A DNA stretch of 64,000 nucleotides from Hyphomicrobiales bacterium (GTDB lineage Bacteria > Pseudomonadota > Alphaproteobacteria > Rhizobiales > Beijerinckiaceae). The stretch spans positions 62,001-126,000 of the forward strand of contig UBNE01000012.1 of the NCBI GenBank assembly GCA_900466745.1, in the 5' to 3' direction. Within the stretch, counting starts at the first letter, position 1. The number at the start of each line of letters is the position of its first letter. Under the pieces are notes generated by a model. It had not been told where the DNA came from. It was given only the letters and a program-made list of their open reading frames with translations, and did no database searches. Both the position numbers and the translations under genes were made by a program. Below, piece after piece: positions 1 to 8,534 of this stretch.

Positions 1-63
1 ATCAAGCTCAACGCGCTGCGCCTGCGCACGCTCGGCCAGCGCAAGAAGAAGCTGGGATTGTAA
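1..63 (+). CDS. 3' end of an unidentified CDS (partial)
   Basis: The first 63 bases read through in frame 1 to a TAA stop and give a basic C-terminal tail ending in QRKKKLGL. The rest of the gene lies outside the window, so no function can be given. The Lys/Arg-rich tail fits many cytosolic proteins. Seeing an open frame from base 1 to the stop is weak evidence alone, but the next stretch is clearly non-coding and repeat-rich, which fits a gene end here. Confidence 0.5.
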   Translation: MKLNALRLRTLGQRKKKLGL

Positions 64-422
64 CGCTCATCGAGGGTGTCATCCCGTGCGCGCTGCGGCA
101 TGTGAATGCCGCAGCGCATATACCGGACCGCGTGACGACAGAGGCTCCTACCACCCGGCGCGGTCCGACCACGCCGGGTTGCCTTTCGATGAGCGCGACC
201 TTCCAGGCCCGGCGCGATGTCTGGATGACCTTCTCGCACGCAATCGCTTCCAGGGGATCGTCGAAGGTTTCGACATGGACCGGACGGTCGATATTTCATC
301 CTGCCGACGGTCCCGTGTCCGCGCAGCGGCACCGCGCGCCGCAGCGCGCACGGGATGACACGCGGCATGAACCGGCGCCCTCCTCGCGCGTTCAGCTCTC
401 ACCTTTCACGTGAGTGCCCCGC
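64..422. repeat. Intergenic region framed by a 24-bp inverted repeat
   Basis: I see no convincing gene in these 359 bases. A perfect 24-bp inverted repeat lies at 76-99 and 338-361. Its left arm also forms a local hairpin with an 11-bp stem (90-100 with 107-117). A smaller inverted repeat, CGGACCGCG at 124-132 and CGCGGTCCG at 159-167, lies inside. The arms contain the GTCATCCCG core seen in dispersed palindromic repeats of alphaproteobacteria (from general knowledge). It may be a composite palindromic repeat element or a MITE-like relic. No transposase or target duplication is evident. Confidence 0.6.
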
Positions 423-767
423 ATGAAGCTCCCCGTTTCGACTGCTATCGCCGCCCTGCTCGCCGCCACGCCCGCCTTCGCGCAGGAAATCGCGCCGACC
501 AAACCGGCGACGCCCGAGATCGCGACCTGCAAGAAGGCGGCGCTCGACGCGCTCTCGGCGAAGGAGCCCGAGATCAAGGACATCTATATCGACGAGGACG
601 GCGCCACCGTCGCCGTGTCGGAGGCGAAGATCGAGGCGATTCCAGTGACGCGCATCGTCATGGCCGAGGCCTATCTGCGCACCGACCGCTCCGACAAGCC
701 GCGCCGCTTCCTCTGCCTGCTCGGCGAGAAGAACAAGGTGCTGCTGACCTTCTTCACCGCGCGCTGA
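423..767 (+). CDS. Small exported hypothetical protein
   Basis: A 114-residue protein starting at the ATG at 423. The nearby in-frame GTG at 414 would put three residues ahead of a normal signal peptide, so the ATG is preferred. Residues 1-21 form a clear Sec signal peptide (MKLPVST, a hydrophobic stretch, then AFA before QE). The mature part is about 93 residues, acidic, with two cysteines (in TCKKAA and in LCLLGEK) that could form a disulfide in the periplasm. I do not recognise the family. It stands alone, convergent with the small gene that follows. Confidence 0.75.
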   Translation: MKLPVSTAIAALLAATPAFAQEIAPTKPATPEIATCKKAALDALSAKEPEIKDIYIDEDGATVAVSEAKIEAIPVTRIVMAEAYLRTDRSDKPRRFLCLLGEKNKVLLTFFTAR

Positions 768-790
768 ACCGGAGCGCCGGCCACTTTGAA

Positions 791-1036
791 TCAGGGTTCG
801 TCGATGACCTCGGTCGAGGGACGGTCCTTGCCGTCGGCCAGCTCCTCGTGCCACTGGCCGTCGCCGTCCTGATAGACGATGCCGTCGGTGTTGCCGGCGA
901 GCGTCTGGCGCGCCGCCGCCTCGGTGGCCGCCTTCAGCGCGGCCTCGTGCGAGCGGAAGGTTTCCGACAGAACGTCGCCGACCTTGTAGGCCCAGCCCCC
1001 GTCATGCTCGACGACTTCGTACCTGACTATCGCCAT
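791..1036 (-). CDS. DUF2188-like small protein
   Basis: An 81-residue soluble protein starting MAIVRYEVVEHDGGWAY. The opening strand, the conserved GGWAYKVGD, then a helix (SHEAALKAATEAA) and a VYQDGDGQWHEE segment match the layout of DUF2188 proteins, small alpha/beta proteins of unknown function. There is no signal peptide or membrane segment. It lies 41 bp downstream of the YcxB-like membrane protein on the same strand and may be co-transcribed with it and with fabABI. The longer frame upstream is a shadow of neighbouring genes. Confidence 0.7.
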   Translation of the reverse strand: MAIVRYEVVEHDGGWAYKVGDVLSETFRSHEAALKAATEAAARQTLAGNTDGIVYQDGDGQWHEELADGKDRPSTEVIDEP

Positions 1037-1077
1037 GGCCACCTCCGTTCGAAAACCGGGAAACTTGGGCGGTGGCT

Positions 1078-1602
1078 TCAGGTTCCGGTCCGCTGCGACA
1101 GGAAGCGACGCAGTTCCTCGATCTGCGCCGGCTCGAAGCTGCGCTTCGGCAGGATCTGGTAGGTGGCCGGATGCGGCCAGAGCAGGAGCAGGGCGTCGTT
1201 CTCGAGCCAGCGCCGATAGGACGGCCAGCGATGCATGGAATGGCCGGATACGGTCTCGACGCTGAGGCCCTCCTCGTCCCAGCGATAATGCAAGGGGGCC
1301 TGGAAGGCCGGCACCGCGCGGAGATTGCGCCGGGCCGCGCGCCGGCCGAGCAGCAGCACGATCACCACCGGCAGGCCGAAGACCAGGAGCAGCGATCCGA
1401 CGCCGGCCAGCGCGATCGCTCCCGCCAGCCCGCCCGGAACCGCGCCGGAGAGAAGCAGGGCGAAATAGGCCGTGGCGACGCAGCAGAGCAGGGCCTGCTT
1501 CCACCATCTGGAGCGCTGGCGAAAGCCGTCGCGCAGCATCAGCCGCTGGGCGGCGACGAGGTCGTCTTCCCCGACGGCGACGACCGCCTCGCGCCGCATC
1601 AT
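1078..1602 (-). CDS. YcxB-like membrane protein
   Basis: A 174-residue protein with two close transmembrane segments (about residues 38-58 and 62-84) followed by a cytosolic C-terminal domain. That domain has the pattern of YcxB-like proteins: a WDEEGLSVET turn, a WPSYRRWLEND segment, then a Phe/Glu-rich helix near the end (RSFEPAQIEELRRFL). The biochemical function of the family is unknown. It starts 11 bp after the fabI stop on the same strand, so it is probably the last or next-to-last gene of the fab operon. Two adjacent ATG codons (1602 and 1599) are possible starts. Confidence 0.75.
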   Translation of the reverse strand: MMRREAVVAVGEDDLVAAQRLMLRDGFRQRSRWWKQALLCCVATAYFALLLSGAVPGGLAGAIALAGVGSLLLVFGLPVVIVLLLGRRAARRNLRAVPAFQAPLHYRWDEEGLSVETVSGHSMHRWPSYRRWLENDALLLLWPHPATYQILPKRSFEPAQIEELRRFLSQRTGT

Positions 1603-1613
1603 CCGGGCGGCCC

Positions 1614-2444
1614 TCAGGCTTCGCCCTGGTCCGCCGCCCGCAGGCTTTCGAGCACCGGCATCGAGGTGATGTGATAGCCGGCGTCGACATGATGGACGTC
1701 GCCGGTGACGCCGCCCGACAGGTCGGAGAGGTAGTAGAGCGCGGCGCCGCCGATCTCCTCCAGCGTCACCGATTTGCGCAGCGGCGAATTGGCGCGCTGC
1801 CAGGACAGCATGGCGCGCGCATCCGAGATGCCGGCGCCGGCCAGCGTCCGGACGGGACCGGGCGAGAGCGCGTTGACGCGGATGCCGCGCGGGCCGTAAT
1901 CGCCGGCGAGATAGCGCACGCTCGCCTCCAGCGCCGCCTTGGCCACGCCCATGACGTTGTAGTTCGGCATGATGCGCGTCGAGCCGCCATAGGTCAGCGT
2001 GATGACGCTGCCGCCATGGGGCATGCGCGCCGCCGCCCGCTTCGTCGCCTCGGTGAAGGAGAAGCAGGAGATCACCATGGTGCGCGAGAAATTCTCGCGC
2101 GTGGTGTCGGCATAGAGCCCCTTGAGCTCGTTCTTGTCGGAGAAGCCGATGGCGTGGACGAGGAAGTCGAGCGTGTTGCGCTCGGGATCGCCGCCCCAGA
2201 CCTCGTCCAGCTTCGCGAAGGCCGCATCGACCGAGGCGATGTCCTCGACGTCGCAGGGAATGACCAGGTCGGAGCCGATGCTCGCGGCCAGCGGCTTGAC
2301 GCGCTTGCCCAGCGCCTCGCCCTGATAGGTGAAGGCGAGCGCGGCGCCATGCGCGTGCAGGGTCTTGGCGATGCCCCAGGCAATCGAGTTCTGATTGGCG
2401 ACCCCCATGACGAGGCCGCGCTTGTTCTGCATCAGGGGAAGCAT
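1614..2444 (-). CDS. fabI: Enoyl-ACP reductase (NADH) FabI
   Basis: A 276-residue short-chain dehydrogenase-type enoyl-acyl-carrier-protein reductase. It catalyses the last step of each fatty acid elongation cycle in the cytosol. The N-terminal nucleotide-binding segment (LVMGVANQNSIAWGIA, from about residue 11) is typical of FabI. The catalytic pair Tyr162 and Lys169 sits in PNYNVMGVAKAALEA, which is diagnostic of FabI rather than FabG. The length is slightly over the usual 260-270 residues. The ATG at 2444 is used; MQNKRGL four codons in is an alternative. It begins 7 bp after the fabB stop, so translation is probably coupled. Confidence 0.95.
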   Translation of the reverse strand: MLPLMQNKRGLVMGVANQNSIAWGIAKTLHAHGAALAFTYQGEALGKRVKPLAASIGSDLVIPCDVEDIASVDAAFAKLDEVWGGDPERNTLDFLVHAIGFSDKNELKGLYADTTRENFSRTMVISCFSFTEATKRAAARMPHGGSVITLTYGGSTRIMPNYNVMGVAKAALEASVRYLAGDYGPRGIRVNALSPGPVRTLAGAGISDARAMLSWQRANSPLRKSVTLEEIGGAALYYLSDLSGGVTGDVHHVDAGYHITSMPVLESLRAADQGEA

Positions 2445-2451
2445 GATGCCC

Positions 2452-3678
2452 TCACGCCTCCAGCCGCTTCATCACGATGGTGGCGTTGGTGCCGCCGAAG
2501 CCGAAGGAGTTGGAGAGCACGCAGCCCAAGCCCGCATTGTCGATGCGCTTGCGCACGATCGGCATGTCGGCGAAGGCGGGGTCGAGCTCGTCGATATGGG
2601 CGCTCTCGCAGATGAAGTCGTTGTTGAGCATCAGGAGAGAGTAGATCGCCTCCTGCACGCCGGTCGCGCCGAGCGAATGGCCGGTGAGCGACTTGGTCGC
2701 GGCGATCGGCGGGCTCTTCTCGCCCGAGCCGAAGACCTCGCGGATCGCCTCGATCTCCTTGCCGTCGCCGACCGGGGTCGAGGTGCCGTGCGGGTTGATG
2801 TAGTCGACCTTGGCCTTCACGCCCTCCAGCGCCATGCGCATGCAGCGCACCGCGCCCTCGCCCGACGGCGCGACCATGTCATAGCCGTCGGAGGTGGCGC
2901 CGTAGCCGACGACCTCGCCATAGATCTTGGCGCCGCGCGCCCTGGCGTGCTCCAGCTCCTCCAGCACGACGACGCCGGCGCCGCCGGCGATGACGAAGCC
3001 GTCGCGGGCGACGTCATAGGCGCGCGAGGCGACCGCCGGGCGGTCGTTGAAGTCGGAGGACATCGCGCCCATGGCGTCGAACAGGACGGAGAGCGTCCAG
3101 TCCAGCTCCTCGCAGCCGCCGGCGAAGATCACGTCCTGCTTGCCCCACTGGATCAGCTCATAGGCGTTGCCGATGCAGTGGTTCGAGGTCGCGCAGGCCG
3201 AGGAGATCGAATAGTTGACGCCCTTGATCTTGAACCAGGTGGCGAGCGTGGCCGAGGCGGTCGAGGACATGCCCTTGGGCACGGCGAAGGGGCCGACCTT
3301 CTTGGAGGAGCCGCTCTCGCGCGCCTTGTCATAGGCGTCGATCAGGGCGCGGGTCGAGGGGCCGCCCGAGCCCATGACGATGCCGGTGCGCTCGTTGCTG
3401 ACCTCGGCCGGCTCCAGGCCGGCATCGGCGATGGCCTGCTCCATGGCGACCTGGTTCCAGGCCGAGCCACCGCCATGGAAGCGCATGGCGCGCCGGTCGA
3501 GCACCGTCGCGGGATCGAGAGTCGGCACGCCAGCGACCTGGCTGCGGAAGCCGTGCTCGGCGAATTCGGGCACGAAGACGATCCCGGATTTCGCTTCCTT
3601 CAGCGACGACAGCACCTCCTGGGTGTTGTTGCCGATGGACGAGACGATACCCATCCCGGTGACGACGACGCGTCTCAT
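2452..3678 (-). CDS. fabB: Beta-ketoacyl-ACP synthase I FabB
   Basis: A 408-residue condensing enzyme that elongates acyl-ACP with malonyl-ACP and is needed for unsaturated fatty acids. The start [14 protein letters not shown] (ATG at 3678) is the standard family beginning. The 13 residues upstream in the open frame do not look coding. The catalytic triad is visible: Cys162 in [11 protein letters not shown], one His in [11 protein letters not shown] and one in [12 protein letters not shown]. It lies between fabA and fabI in the order usual in Hyphomicrobiales. Pairing with FabA supports FabB rather than FabF. Confidence 0.95.
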   Translation of the reverse strand: MRRVVVTGMGIVSSIGNNTQEVLSSLKEAKSGIVFVPEFAEHGFRSQVAGVPTLDPATVLDRRAMRFHGGGSAWNQVAMEQAIADAGLEPAEVSNERTGIVMGSGGPSTRALIDAYDKARESGSSKKVGPFAVPKGMSSTASATLATWFKIKGVNYSISSACATSNHCIGNAYELIQWGKQDVIFAGGCEELDWTLSVLFDAMGAMSSDFNDRPAVASRAYDVARDGFVIAGGAGVVVLEELEHARARGAKIYGEVVGYGATSDGYDMVAPSGEGAVRCMRMALEGVKAKVDYINPHGTSTPVGDGKEIEAIREVFGSGEKSPPIAATKSLTGHSLGATGVQEAIYSLLMLNNDFICESAHIDELDPAFADMPIVRKRIDNAGLGCVLSNSFGFGGTNATIVMKRLEA

Positions 3679-3803
3679 GCTCGCTTCACTCCAGCTTTTC
3701 GCCAGCTCTTCGCCCACGGCGGGACGGGCCGCGCCGCTCTGGATTCACAACGGCGCAAATGGACCGTAAGGGCGCCGCACGCAAGGTCGGCTTGCGTTTT
3801 TCC

Positions 3804-4316
3804 TCAGGCCGCTTCCGGCTTGAACAGGCCCACGCGCATGTCGCTGACGGTGTAGATGCGCTTGCCGTCGGCCTCCAGCCAGCCATCGGCGATGCCGAGG
3901 ACGAGCTTCGACTTGAAGACGCGCTTGAAGTCGACGCCGTAGACAACGCGCTTGACCGTCGGCAGCACCTGGTCGGCGAACTTCACCTCGCCGACGCCGA
4001 GCGCCCGGCCCCGGCCCTGCAGGCCGAGCCAGCCGAGGAAGAAGCCGGTGAGCTGCCAGAGCGCGTCGAGGCCGAGGCAGCCGGGCATGACGGGGTCGCC
4101 CTTGAAATGGCAGTCGAAGAACCAGAGGTCGGGCTTGATGTCGAACTCGGCGCGAACCATGCCCTTGCCGTGCTCGCCGCCCTCCTCGGCGATCTCGGTA
4201 ATGCGGTCGAACATCAGCATCGGCGGCAGCGGCAACTGCGCATTGCCCGGCCCGAACAGCTCCCCGCGGCCACAGGCGAGGATCTCCTCGTAGCTGAAAG
4301 ACGATTGACGCTGCAT
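3804..4316 (-). CDS. fabA: 3-hydroxydecanoyl-ACP dehydratase/isomerase FabA
   Basis: A 170-residue hot-dog-fold enzyme that dehydrates 3-hydroxydecanoyl-ACP and isomerises the trans-2 to the cis-3 product, the branch point to unsaturated fatty acids. Catalytic His70 ([14 protein letters not shown]) and Asp84 (LGLDALWQL) are present, and the length fits the family. The ATG at 4316 gives the standard start [13 protein letters not shown] and has a GGAG site close upstream; the longer frame adds an unlikely leader. It is the first gene of the fabA-fabB-fabI operon and is divergent from irr. Confidence 0.95.
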   Translation of the reverse strand: MQRQSSFSYEEILACGRGELFGPGNAQLPLPPMLMFDRITEIAEEGGEHGKGMVRAEFDIKPDLWFFDCHFKGDPVMPGCLGLDALWQLTGFFLGWLGLQGRGRALGVGEVKFADQVLPTVKRVVYGVDFKRVFKSKLVLGIADGWLEADGKRIYTVSDMRVGLFKPEAA

Positions 4317-4620
4317 TCCTGCTCCGTTGCCTGGTGACGGCCGAACGGCCGACGAAGATGCCTGCGTGCCTAACACGCCGCGTACGGAAAACGAAAGGGC
4401 GCAGGAACGCTCACCCACACGACGCTGCGAACGCTGCGGAAGGTCCCGGCGGAGGCAGCCGCGGCACGGCCGCGTCCCGCCTGGCGAAAACCGCTGTCAG
4501 TAGATTGGCACGAGCCCCGCGCTTGCGGCGGCCCGGCCGAAGCCCTACATTTCAGATGAATTCCAAACGAGACGGGGCGCATGGCGTGCCCGCCGCAGGC
4601 AGAAGGGACACGGCGAAGGC
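4317..4620. other. Divergent fabA / irr intergenic region
   Basis: This 304-bp gap separates two genes transcribed away from each other and must hold both promoters. On the plus strand I can see one plausible sigma70-type promoter for irr (listed separately). On the minus strand the fabA ribosome site is clear but no strong -35/-10 pair stands out. A short palindrome of the form CGGCCGNNCGGCCG lies near 4340. No Irr-type operator (TTTAGAA-like) was found, and no gene. Confidence 0.5.
4523..4551 (+). promoter_or_regulatory. Putative promoter of irr
   Basis: A -35-like TTGCGG at 4523-4528 is separated by exactly 17 bp from a -10-like TACATT at 4546-4551. Transcription would begin near 4558, about 60 bases before the irr start. 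The match is read by eye and is only moderate, as is usual for alphaproteobacterial housekeeping promoters. Confidence 0.4.
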
Positions 4621-5085
4621 ATGGGCGATCTGGTTTCCCGGGACGAGGCCTACGGATCGAGCATGCGTCAGGGGTGCCCGTTCCACGACATCCGCCAGAA
4701 GCTGCGCCGGGTGGGGCTGCGGCCTACGCGGCAGCGCGTCTCGCTCGGCTGGGTGCTGTTCGCCAAGGGCGACCGGCACATCAGCGCCGAGATGCTGCAC
4801 GAGGAAGCGGTCAGGGAGCGCATCCCGGTTTCGCTGGCGACGATCTACAACACGCTGCGCCAGTTCACCGAGGCGGGGTTGCTGCGCGAGCTCGCCATCG
4901 ACGGCAACAAGACCTATTTCGACACGGCCAGCCACGACCACCACCATTTCGTGGTCGAGGGCGAGAACCGCGTCATCGACATCCCCGCCCGCGAGATCGA
5001 CGTCGCCAGCCTGCCGACGCCGCCGGAAGGCTACGAGATCTCGCATGTCGACGTGGTCGTGCGGCTGCGCAAGATCGAAGGCTGA
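4621..5085 (+). CDS. irr: Iron response regulator Irr (Fur family)
   Basis: A 154-residue Fur-superfamily repressor/activator that senses iron through heme and controls heme synthesis and iron uptake genes in Rhizobiales. The heme-regulatory motif is visible as GCPFHD (Cys19-Pro20); Bradyrhizobium Irr has the nearly identical GCPWHD. A winged-helix domain follows (GLRPTRQRV to SLATIYNTLRQFTEAGL). A His cluster HDHHHF (His105, His107-109) matches the second heme/metal site. The C-terminal strand ends VVVRLRKIEG. It is divergent from fabA. The ATG at 4621 is used; the ATG at 4663, just before the Cys-Pro motif, is an alternative. Confidence 0.93.
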   Translation: MGDLVSRDEAYGSSMRQGCPFHDIRQKLRRVGLRPTRQRVSLGWVLFAKGDRHISAEMLHEEAVRERIPVSLATIYNTLRQFTEAGLLRELAIDGNKTYFDTASHDHHHFVVEGENRVIDIPAREIDVASLPTPPEGYEISHVDVVVRLRKIEG

Positions 5086-5094
5086 GCCGCTCCC

Positions 5095-5116
5095 GAGGCG
5101 GGGCCGCGGCCGCCTC
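5095..5116. terminator. GC-rich hairpin between convergent genes
   Basis: GAGGCGG at 5095-5101 pairs with CCGCCTC at 5110-5116 around an 8-base loop. It lies between the stop codons of irr and the convergent SH3 gene, slightly overlapping the latter. There is no T-run, so if it ends transcription it is not a classical intrinsic terminator. Confidence 0.35.
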
Positions 5117-5645
5117 AGTCGACCGTCTCGTTCGGATAGACGCCCCAGAGCCTCTCCTGAGGCATATAGCCGCTGATGTTGCGGACGCTGACGCGGCACC
5201 AGTGATGGGCGCATGAGGCGACGCTGGTGACGACGCCCGGCTGCAGCTCGGCGACCACCGCGGCGTTGGCATCGGCAGCGCTGCGCAGCGGGAACAGTTC
5301 CTTCCTGTTCTTGGACCAGGGCGCGACGAGCGCCGTCCGGCGGCCGGAGAGCAGGCTGTGGAGAACCCAGCCCTCGGTGCCGTCGGCATCGCGGACCCGC
5401 CGCCAGGTCTCGAACTCCGCCGTCACCTCGACCGGCAGCCCGGCCCGCTGGTAGACCCAGCGCGTGCGGTGCTCCTTCGACGGTCCCTCGCGCAGGTTCA
5501 CCCGGTCCGATTTCAGGCTGACATAGCGCGGCACCGGCAACCCCGTGACCGAGCCCGCCTGCATGTCCTGCGCGCGCGCCCCCGCTGTCGTCACGGCGAT
5601 GAGGAAGCCCGCCATGAAGAGGGGCCGCACCCGCAAGCTCAGCAT
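5115..5645 (-). CDS. Exported SH3-domain protein
   Basis: A 176-residue periplasmic protein. The ATG at 5645 gives a good signal peptide (residues 1-22, ending AGARA before QD); the longer frame would bury it. The mature part has two bacterial SH3-like repeats. The first covers about residues 35-100 (SDRVNLREGPSKEHRTRWVYQRAGLPVEV to GTEGWVLHSLLSGRR). The second covers about 105-170 (LRSAADANAAVVAELQPGVV to SGYMPQERLWGVYP). Such proteins often bind peptidoglycan, but a specific partner is unknown. It is convergent with irr, a neighbour often seen in this order. Confidence 0.8.
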   Translation of the reverse strand: MLSLRVRPLFMAGFLIAVTTAGARAQDMQAGSVTGLPVPRYVSLKSDRVNLREGPSKEHRTRWVYQRAGLPVEVTAEFETWRRVRDADGTEGWVLHSLLSGRRTALVAPWSKNRKELFPLRSAADANAAVVAELQPGVVTSVASCAHHWCRVSVRNISGYMPQERLWGVYPNETVD

Positions 5646-5817
5646 CGATCGCTCTCCTAGGGCCCCCGCTTTCGGGCGAAAGGGCAAGTTGTCATCCGCC
5701 GGCGCGCCGCCTAGACAAACGGGAACCGGACGGCGCCGCCTCCCATTCCTGGGCCACCAGGGTTAACGGCGCGTTGAGGGAGAAAAGCCAATCCGGCGAG
5801 CCAGGAAGGGAACCGCC

Positions 5818-6813
5818 ATGTCGAAGAAGAAGCCGCTGGTCGTGGTGACGCGCAAGCTGCCGGCCGTGGTGGAGACCCGGATGCGCGAATTGTTCGACGC
5901 CAGGCTCAACATCGACGACAAGCCGATGTCGCAGGCGGCCCTGATCGAGGCGGTGAAGACGGCCGATGTGCTGGTGCCGACCGTGACCGACAGGATCGAC
6001 GCCACGACCATCGCCGAGGCCGGGGAGCAGCTCAAGCTGATCGCCAATTTCGGCAACGGCGTCGACAATATCGACGTCGCCAGCGCCGTGCAGCGCGGCA
6101 TCACCGTCACCAACACGCCGGGCGTGCTGACCGACGACACCGCCGACATGACGATGGCGCTGATCCTCGCCGTGGCGCGGCGCATCGCCGAAGGATCGCG
6201 TGTCATTCCCGAGGACGAATGGGCCGGCTGGTCGCCGACCTGGATGCTCGGGCGCCGGATCACCGGCAAGCGGCTCGGCATCGTCGGCATGGGCCGGATC
6301 GGCCAGGCGCTGGCGAAGCGCGCCGCCGCCTTCGGCCTCTCGATCCACTACCACAACCGCCGCCGCGTCGACGCCCGCATCGAGGAGAAGCTCGGCGCGA
6401 CCTACTGGGATTCGCTCGACCAGATGCTGGCGCGGATGGACATCGTCTCCGTCAACTGCCCGCATACGCCGGCGACCTACCACCTGCTCTCGGCCCGCCG
6501 CCTCAAGCTGATGAAGCCGGACGCCATCCTGGTGAACACGGCGCGCGGCGAGATCGTCGACGAGACGGCGCTCGCCCGCATGCTGGAAGCCGGCGAGCTC
6601 GCGGGCGCCGGGCTCGACGTGTTCGAGCAGGAGCCGGCGATCAATCCGCGCCTGCTCAGGCTCGCGCGCCAGCACAAGGTCGTGGTGCTGCCCCATCTGG
6701 GCTCGGCCACCCATGAGGGCCGCGCCGAGATGGGCGAGAAGGTCATCGTCAACATCAAGACCTTCATGGACGGGCACAAGCCGCCGGACCGCGTGCTGCC
6801 GAGCATGCTCTGA
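5818..6813 (+). CDS. D-2-hydroxyacid dehydrogenase (glyoxylate/hydroxypyruvate reductase type)
   Basis: A 331-residue NAD(P)H-dependent dehydrogenase that reduces 2-oxoacids such as glyoxylate or hydroxypyruvate. The Rossmann motif GMGRIG follows an N-terminal catalytic-domain half containing NFGNGVDNIDV. The catalytic residues are all visible: Arg in NTARGEIVDE, Glu in DVFEQEP and His in LPHLGSATHEGR. The insert GWSPTWMLG is typical of the GRHPR-like subgroup. The gene stands alone, with the ATG at 5818 after a fair purine-rich stretch. The substrate is not certain from sequence. Confidence 0.88.
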   Translation: MSKKKPLVVVTRKLPAVVETRMRELFDARLNIDDKPMSQAALIEAVKTADVLVPTVTDRIDATTIAEAGEQLKLIANFGNGVDNIDVASAVQRGITVTNTPGVLTDDTADMTMALILAVARRIAEGSRVIPEDEWAGWSPTWMLGRRITGKRLGIVGMGRIGQALAKRAAAFGLSIHYHNRRRVDARIEEKLGATYWDSLDQMLARMDIVSVNCPHTPATYHLLSARRLKLMKPDAILVNTARGEIVDETALARMLEAGELAGAGLDVFEQEPAINPRLLRLARQHKVVVLPHLGSATHEGRAEMGEKVIVNIKTFMDGHKPPDRVLPSML

Positions 6814-6833
6814 GCGGCCAGGCCGCCCCTCAG
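6810..6833. terminator. Hairpin between convergent genes
   Basis: CTGAG at 6810-6814 and CTCAG at 6829-6833 bracket a GC-rich inner pair (GCGG with CCGC), covering both stop codons of the convergent dehydrogenase and HAD genes. The stem has a bulge and no T-run, so this is a weak bidirectional terminator candidate. Confidence 0.3.
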
Positions 6834-7498
6834 CCCGCGAGCCCGGCGACCGCCCGCGGCCAGTCCTCGTAGCGCTCGACGATCAGCGCGGCGCCGGCGG
6901 CCAGCAGCCGCTCGCCCATCGCCGCCCTGTCGCGCGCCGTGCCGACGAAGCCCGCGACGCGCATGCCGGCCGCCCGCGCCGCCGCGACGCCCGGCACCGA
7001 ATCCTCAAGCACCAGGCAGCGCTCCGGCCGCGCCTGCATCCGCGACGCGGCGAACAGGAAGACATCCGGCGCCGGCTTGCCGCGCGCCACCTGCGAGGCC
7101 GAGAAGACATGCGGATCGAACAGGTCGAGAAGGCCGGCGAGCCCGAGATTGTGCCGCAGCGGCGCCAGGCTGGTCGAGGAGGCGACGCAGCGGCGCCCGG
7201 CCAGCTCCGTCAGCGCCGCGCGCACGCCCGGCAGGGCCCGCAGCTCACCGGCGAGCCGGGCGGCGACGCCGGCCTCGATCCGGCTTTCGAAATCGGCGGG
7301 AAGCGGGCGGCCCAGCGCCGCCTCGATGACCGCGAAACCCGCGGTGAGCGGAATCCCGACGAGATTGTTGAAATAATCCTCGAGCGTCCAGGCCGTCAGG
7401 CCGGCCTCACGGCACAGAGCGAGGCTGACCTCGGCATAGAGCGTCTCGCTGTCGATCAGCGTGCCATCGCAGTCGTAGATGACGAGATCGAACGCCAT
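6830..7498 (-). CDS. HAD-superfamily phosphatase (subfamily IA)
   Basis: A 222-residue haloacid-dehalogenase-type hydrolase with a helical cap. Motif I is YDCDGTLIDSE near residues 8-18 (nucleophile Asp9), motif II lies around ASSTS, motif III is the Lys in GKPAPDVFLFAA, and motif IV is VLEDSVPGVAAARAAG. This is the phosphoglycolate phosphatase / beta-phosphoglucomutase-like group. The substrate cannot be told, though phosphoglycolate would fit the adjacent glyoxylate-reductase-like gene. It lies 18 bp downstream of the NDUFA9-like gene on the same strand and may share its transcript. Confidence 0.88.
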   Translation of the reverse strand: MAFDLVIYDCDGTLIDSETLYAEVSLALCREAGLTAWTLEDYFNNLVGIPLTAGFAVIEAALGRPLPADFESRIEAGVAARLAGELRALPGVRAALTELAGRRCVASSTSLAPLRHNLGLAGLLDLFDPHVFSASQVARGKPAPDVFLFAASRMQARPERCLVLEDSVPGVAAARAAGMRVAGFVGTARDRAAMGERLLAAGAALIVERYEDWPRAVAGLAG

Positions 7499-7516
7499 GG
7501 CGGGTCGCCCGCCGGT

Positions 7517-8521
7517 TCAGGCCGTGCGGGCCCCCTCGAACTGCCCGGTCTTGCGGAACCGCCAGAGATAGGACGGCACCTCAGCCTCGACCGAGACCGG
7601 GGCGATGCCGAGCCCGGCGAAATCGCGGCCTTCCCGGACCGCCGCCGGCGAGACGACGTTGTCCTGCCCGAGCAGCAGCACCTGGTCGCGCGTCAGCTTG
7701 AGCTCGTTGGGCAGCAGGCCCAGCGTGAGGGTGTCGACCACCTCGAGCACGCGCGCCACGACGCCGGCCAGAGGCAGCGGCAGCGGCGCGATCAGGCGCC
7801 TGCGGCCGGTGACCTTGCAGATGTCCTCGACGATCCGGCGCAGGCTCATCACCTCCGGGCCGCCGAGCTCGTAGACCTGGCCGGGCGCGATGCCGCCGTC
7901 GACGGCACGGGCCACGACCTCGGCCACGTCGCCGACGAAAGCCGGCTGCAGCCGGACCTCCCCGTCTCCGATCAGCGGCAGCACCGGCAGCATCCGGGCC
8001 ATCGCGGCATAGCGGTTGAAGAACGTGTCCTCGGGCCCGAACATCACCGAGGGGCGCAGGATGACCGCCTGCGGAACCACCTGGCGGACGGCGGCCTCGC
8101 CCTCGGCCTTGGTGCGGGCATAGGCCGAGCGCGATTCGGCATCGGCGCCGAGCGCCGAGACCTGCACGAGCCGGCCGATGCCGGCCGTGGCGCAGGCCAG
8201 GGCGACCGCATGCGCGCCATTGGCCTGGACGGCGCCGAAGCTCTGGCGGCCGCTCTCCTTCATGATGCCGACGAGATTGACGACCGCATCGGCACCCATG
8301 GCCGCGGCGGTGACGGAGGCGGGATAGCGCAGATTGGCCTGCACCGCATGGATCTGCCCGACGACGCCGAGCGGCTGCAGGAAGCCGGCGAGATCCGGCC
8401 GGCGCACGGCGACGCGCACCCGGTAGCCGCGCTTGACCAGGGCGCGCACGACATGGCGCCCGAGGAAGCCGGAGCCGCCGAAGACGGTGACGAGCTGCTG
8501 GGACGGGGCTTGAACGGCCAT
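7517..8521 (-). CDS. NDUFA9-like NAD(P)-binding protein (complex I accessory/assembly type)
   Basis: A 334-residue atypical short-chain dehydrogenase. The N-terminal VTVFGGSGFLGRHVVRAL is the NAD(P)-binding glycine motif. The following pattern (AVRRPD, AVVNLVGIMKESGRQ, RLVQVSALGAD, RPSVMFGPEDTFFNRYA) matches bacterial homologues of the complex I subunit NDUFA9. These are thought to help complex I assembly or quinone-related chemistry at the membrane. The active-site Tyr-Lys pair of classical SDRs is replaced (SAYARTKAEGE keeps a Tyr-X3-Lys). A TTTAGAA element lies directly upstream. Confidence 0.85.
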   Translation of the reverse strand: MAVQAPSQQLVTVFGGSGFLGRHVVRALVKRGYRVRVAVRRPDLAGFLQPLGVVGQIHAVQANLRYPASVTAAAMGADAVVNLVGIMKESGRQSFGAVQANGAHAVALACATAGIGRLVQVSALGADAESRSAYARTKAEGEAAVRQVVPQAVILRPSVMFGPEDTFFNRYAAMARMLPVLPLIGDGEVRLQPAFVGDVAEVVARAVDGGIAPGQVYELGGPEVMSLRRIVEDICKVTGRRRLIAPLPLPLAGVVARVLEVVDTLTLGLLPNELKLTRDQVLLLGQDNVVSPAAVREGRDFAGLGIAPVSVEAEVPSYLWRFRKTGQFEGARTA

Positions 8522-8534
8522 CGGGAAAGCTCCG

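Noticed and set aside
4505-4526. Sigma54-like TTGGCAC followed by TTGC before irr
   Set aside because: The spacing between the two elements is about 11 bases instead of the required 4-5, so it is not a -24/-12 promoter.
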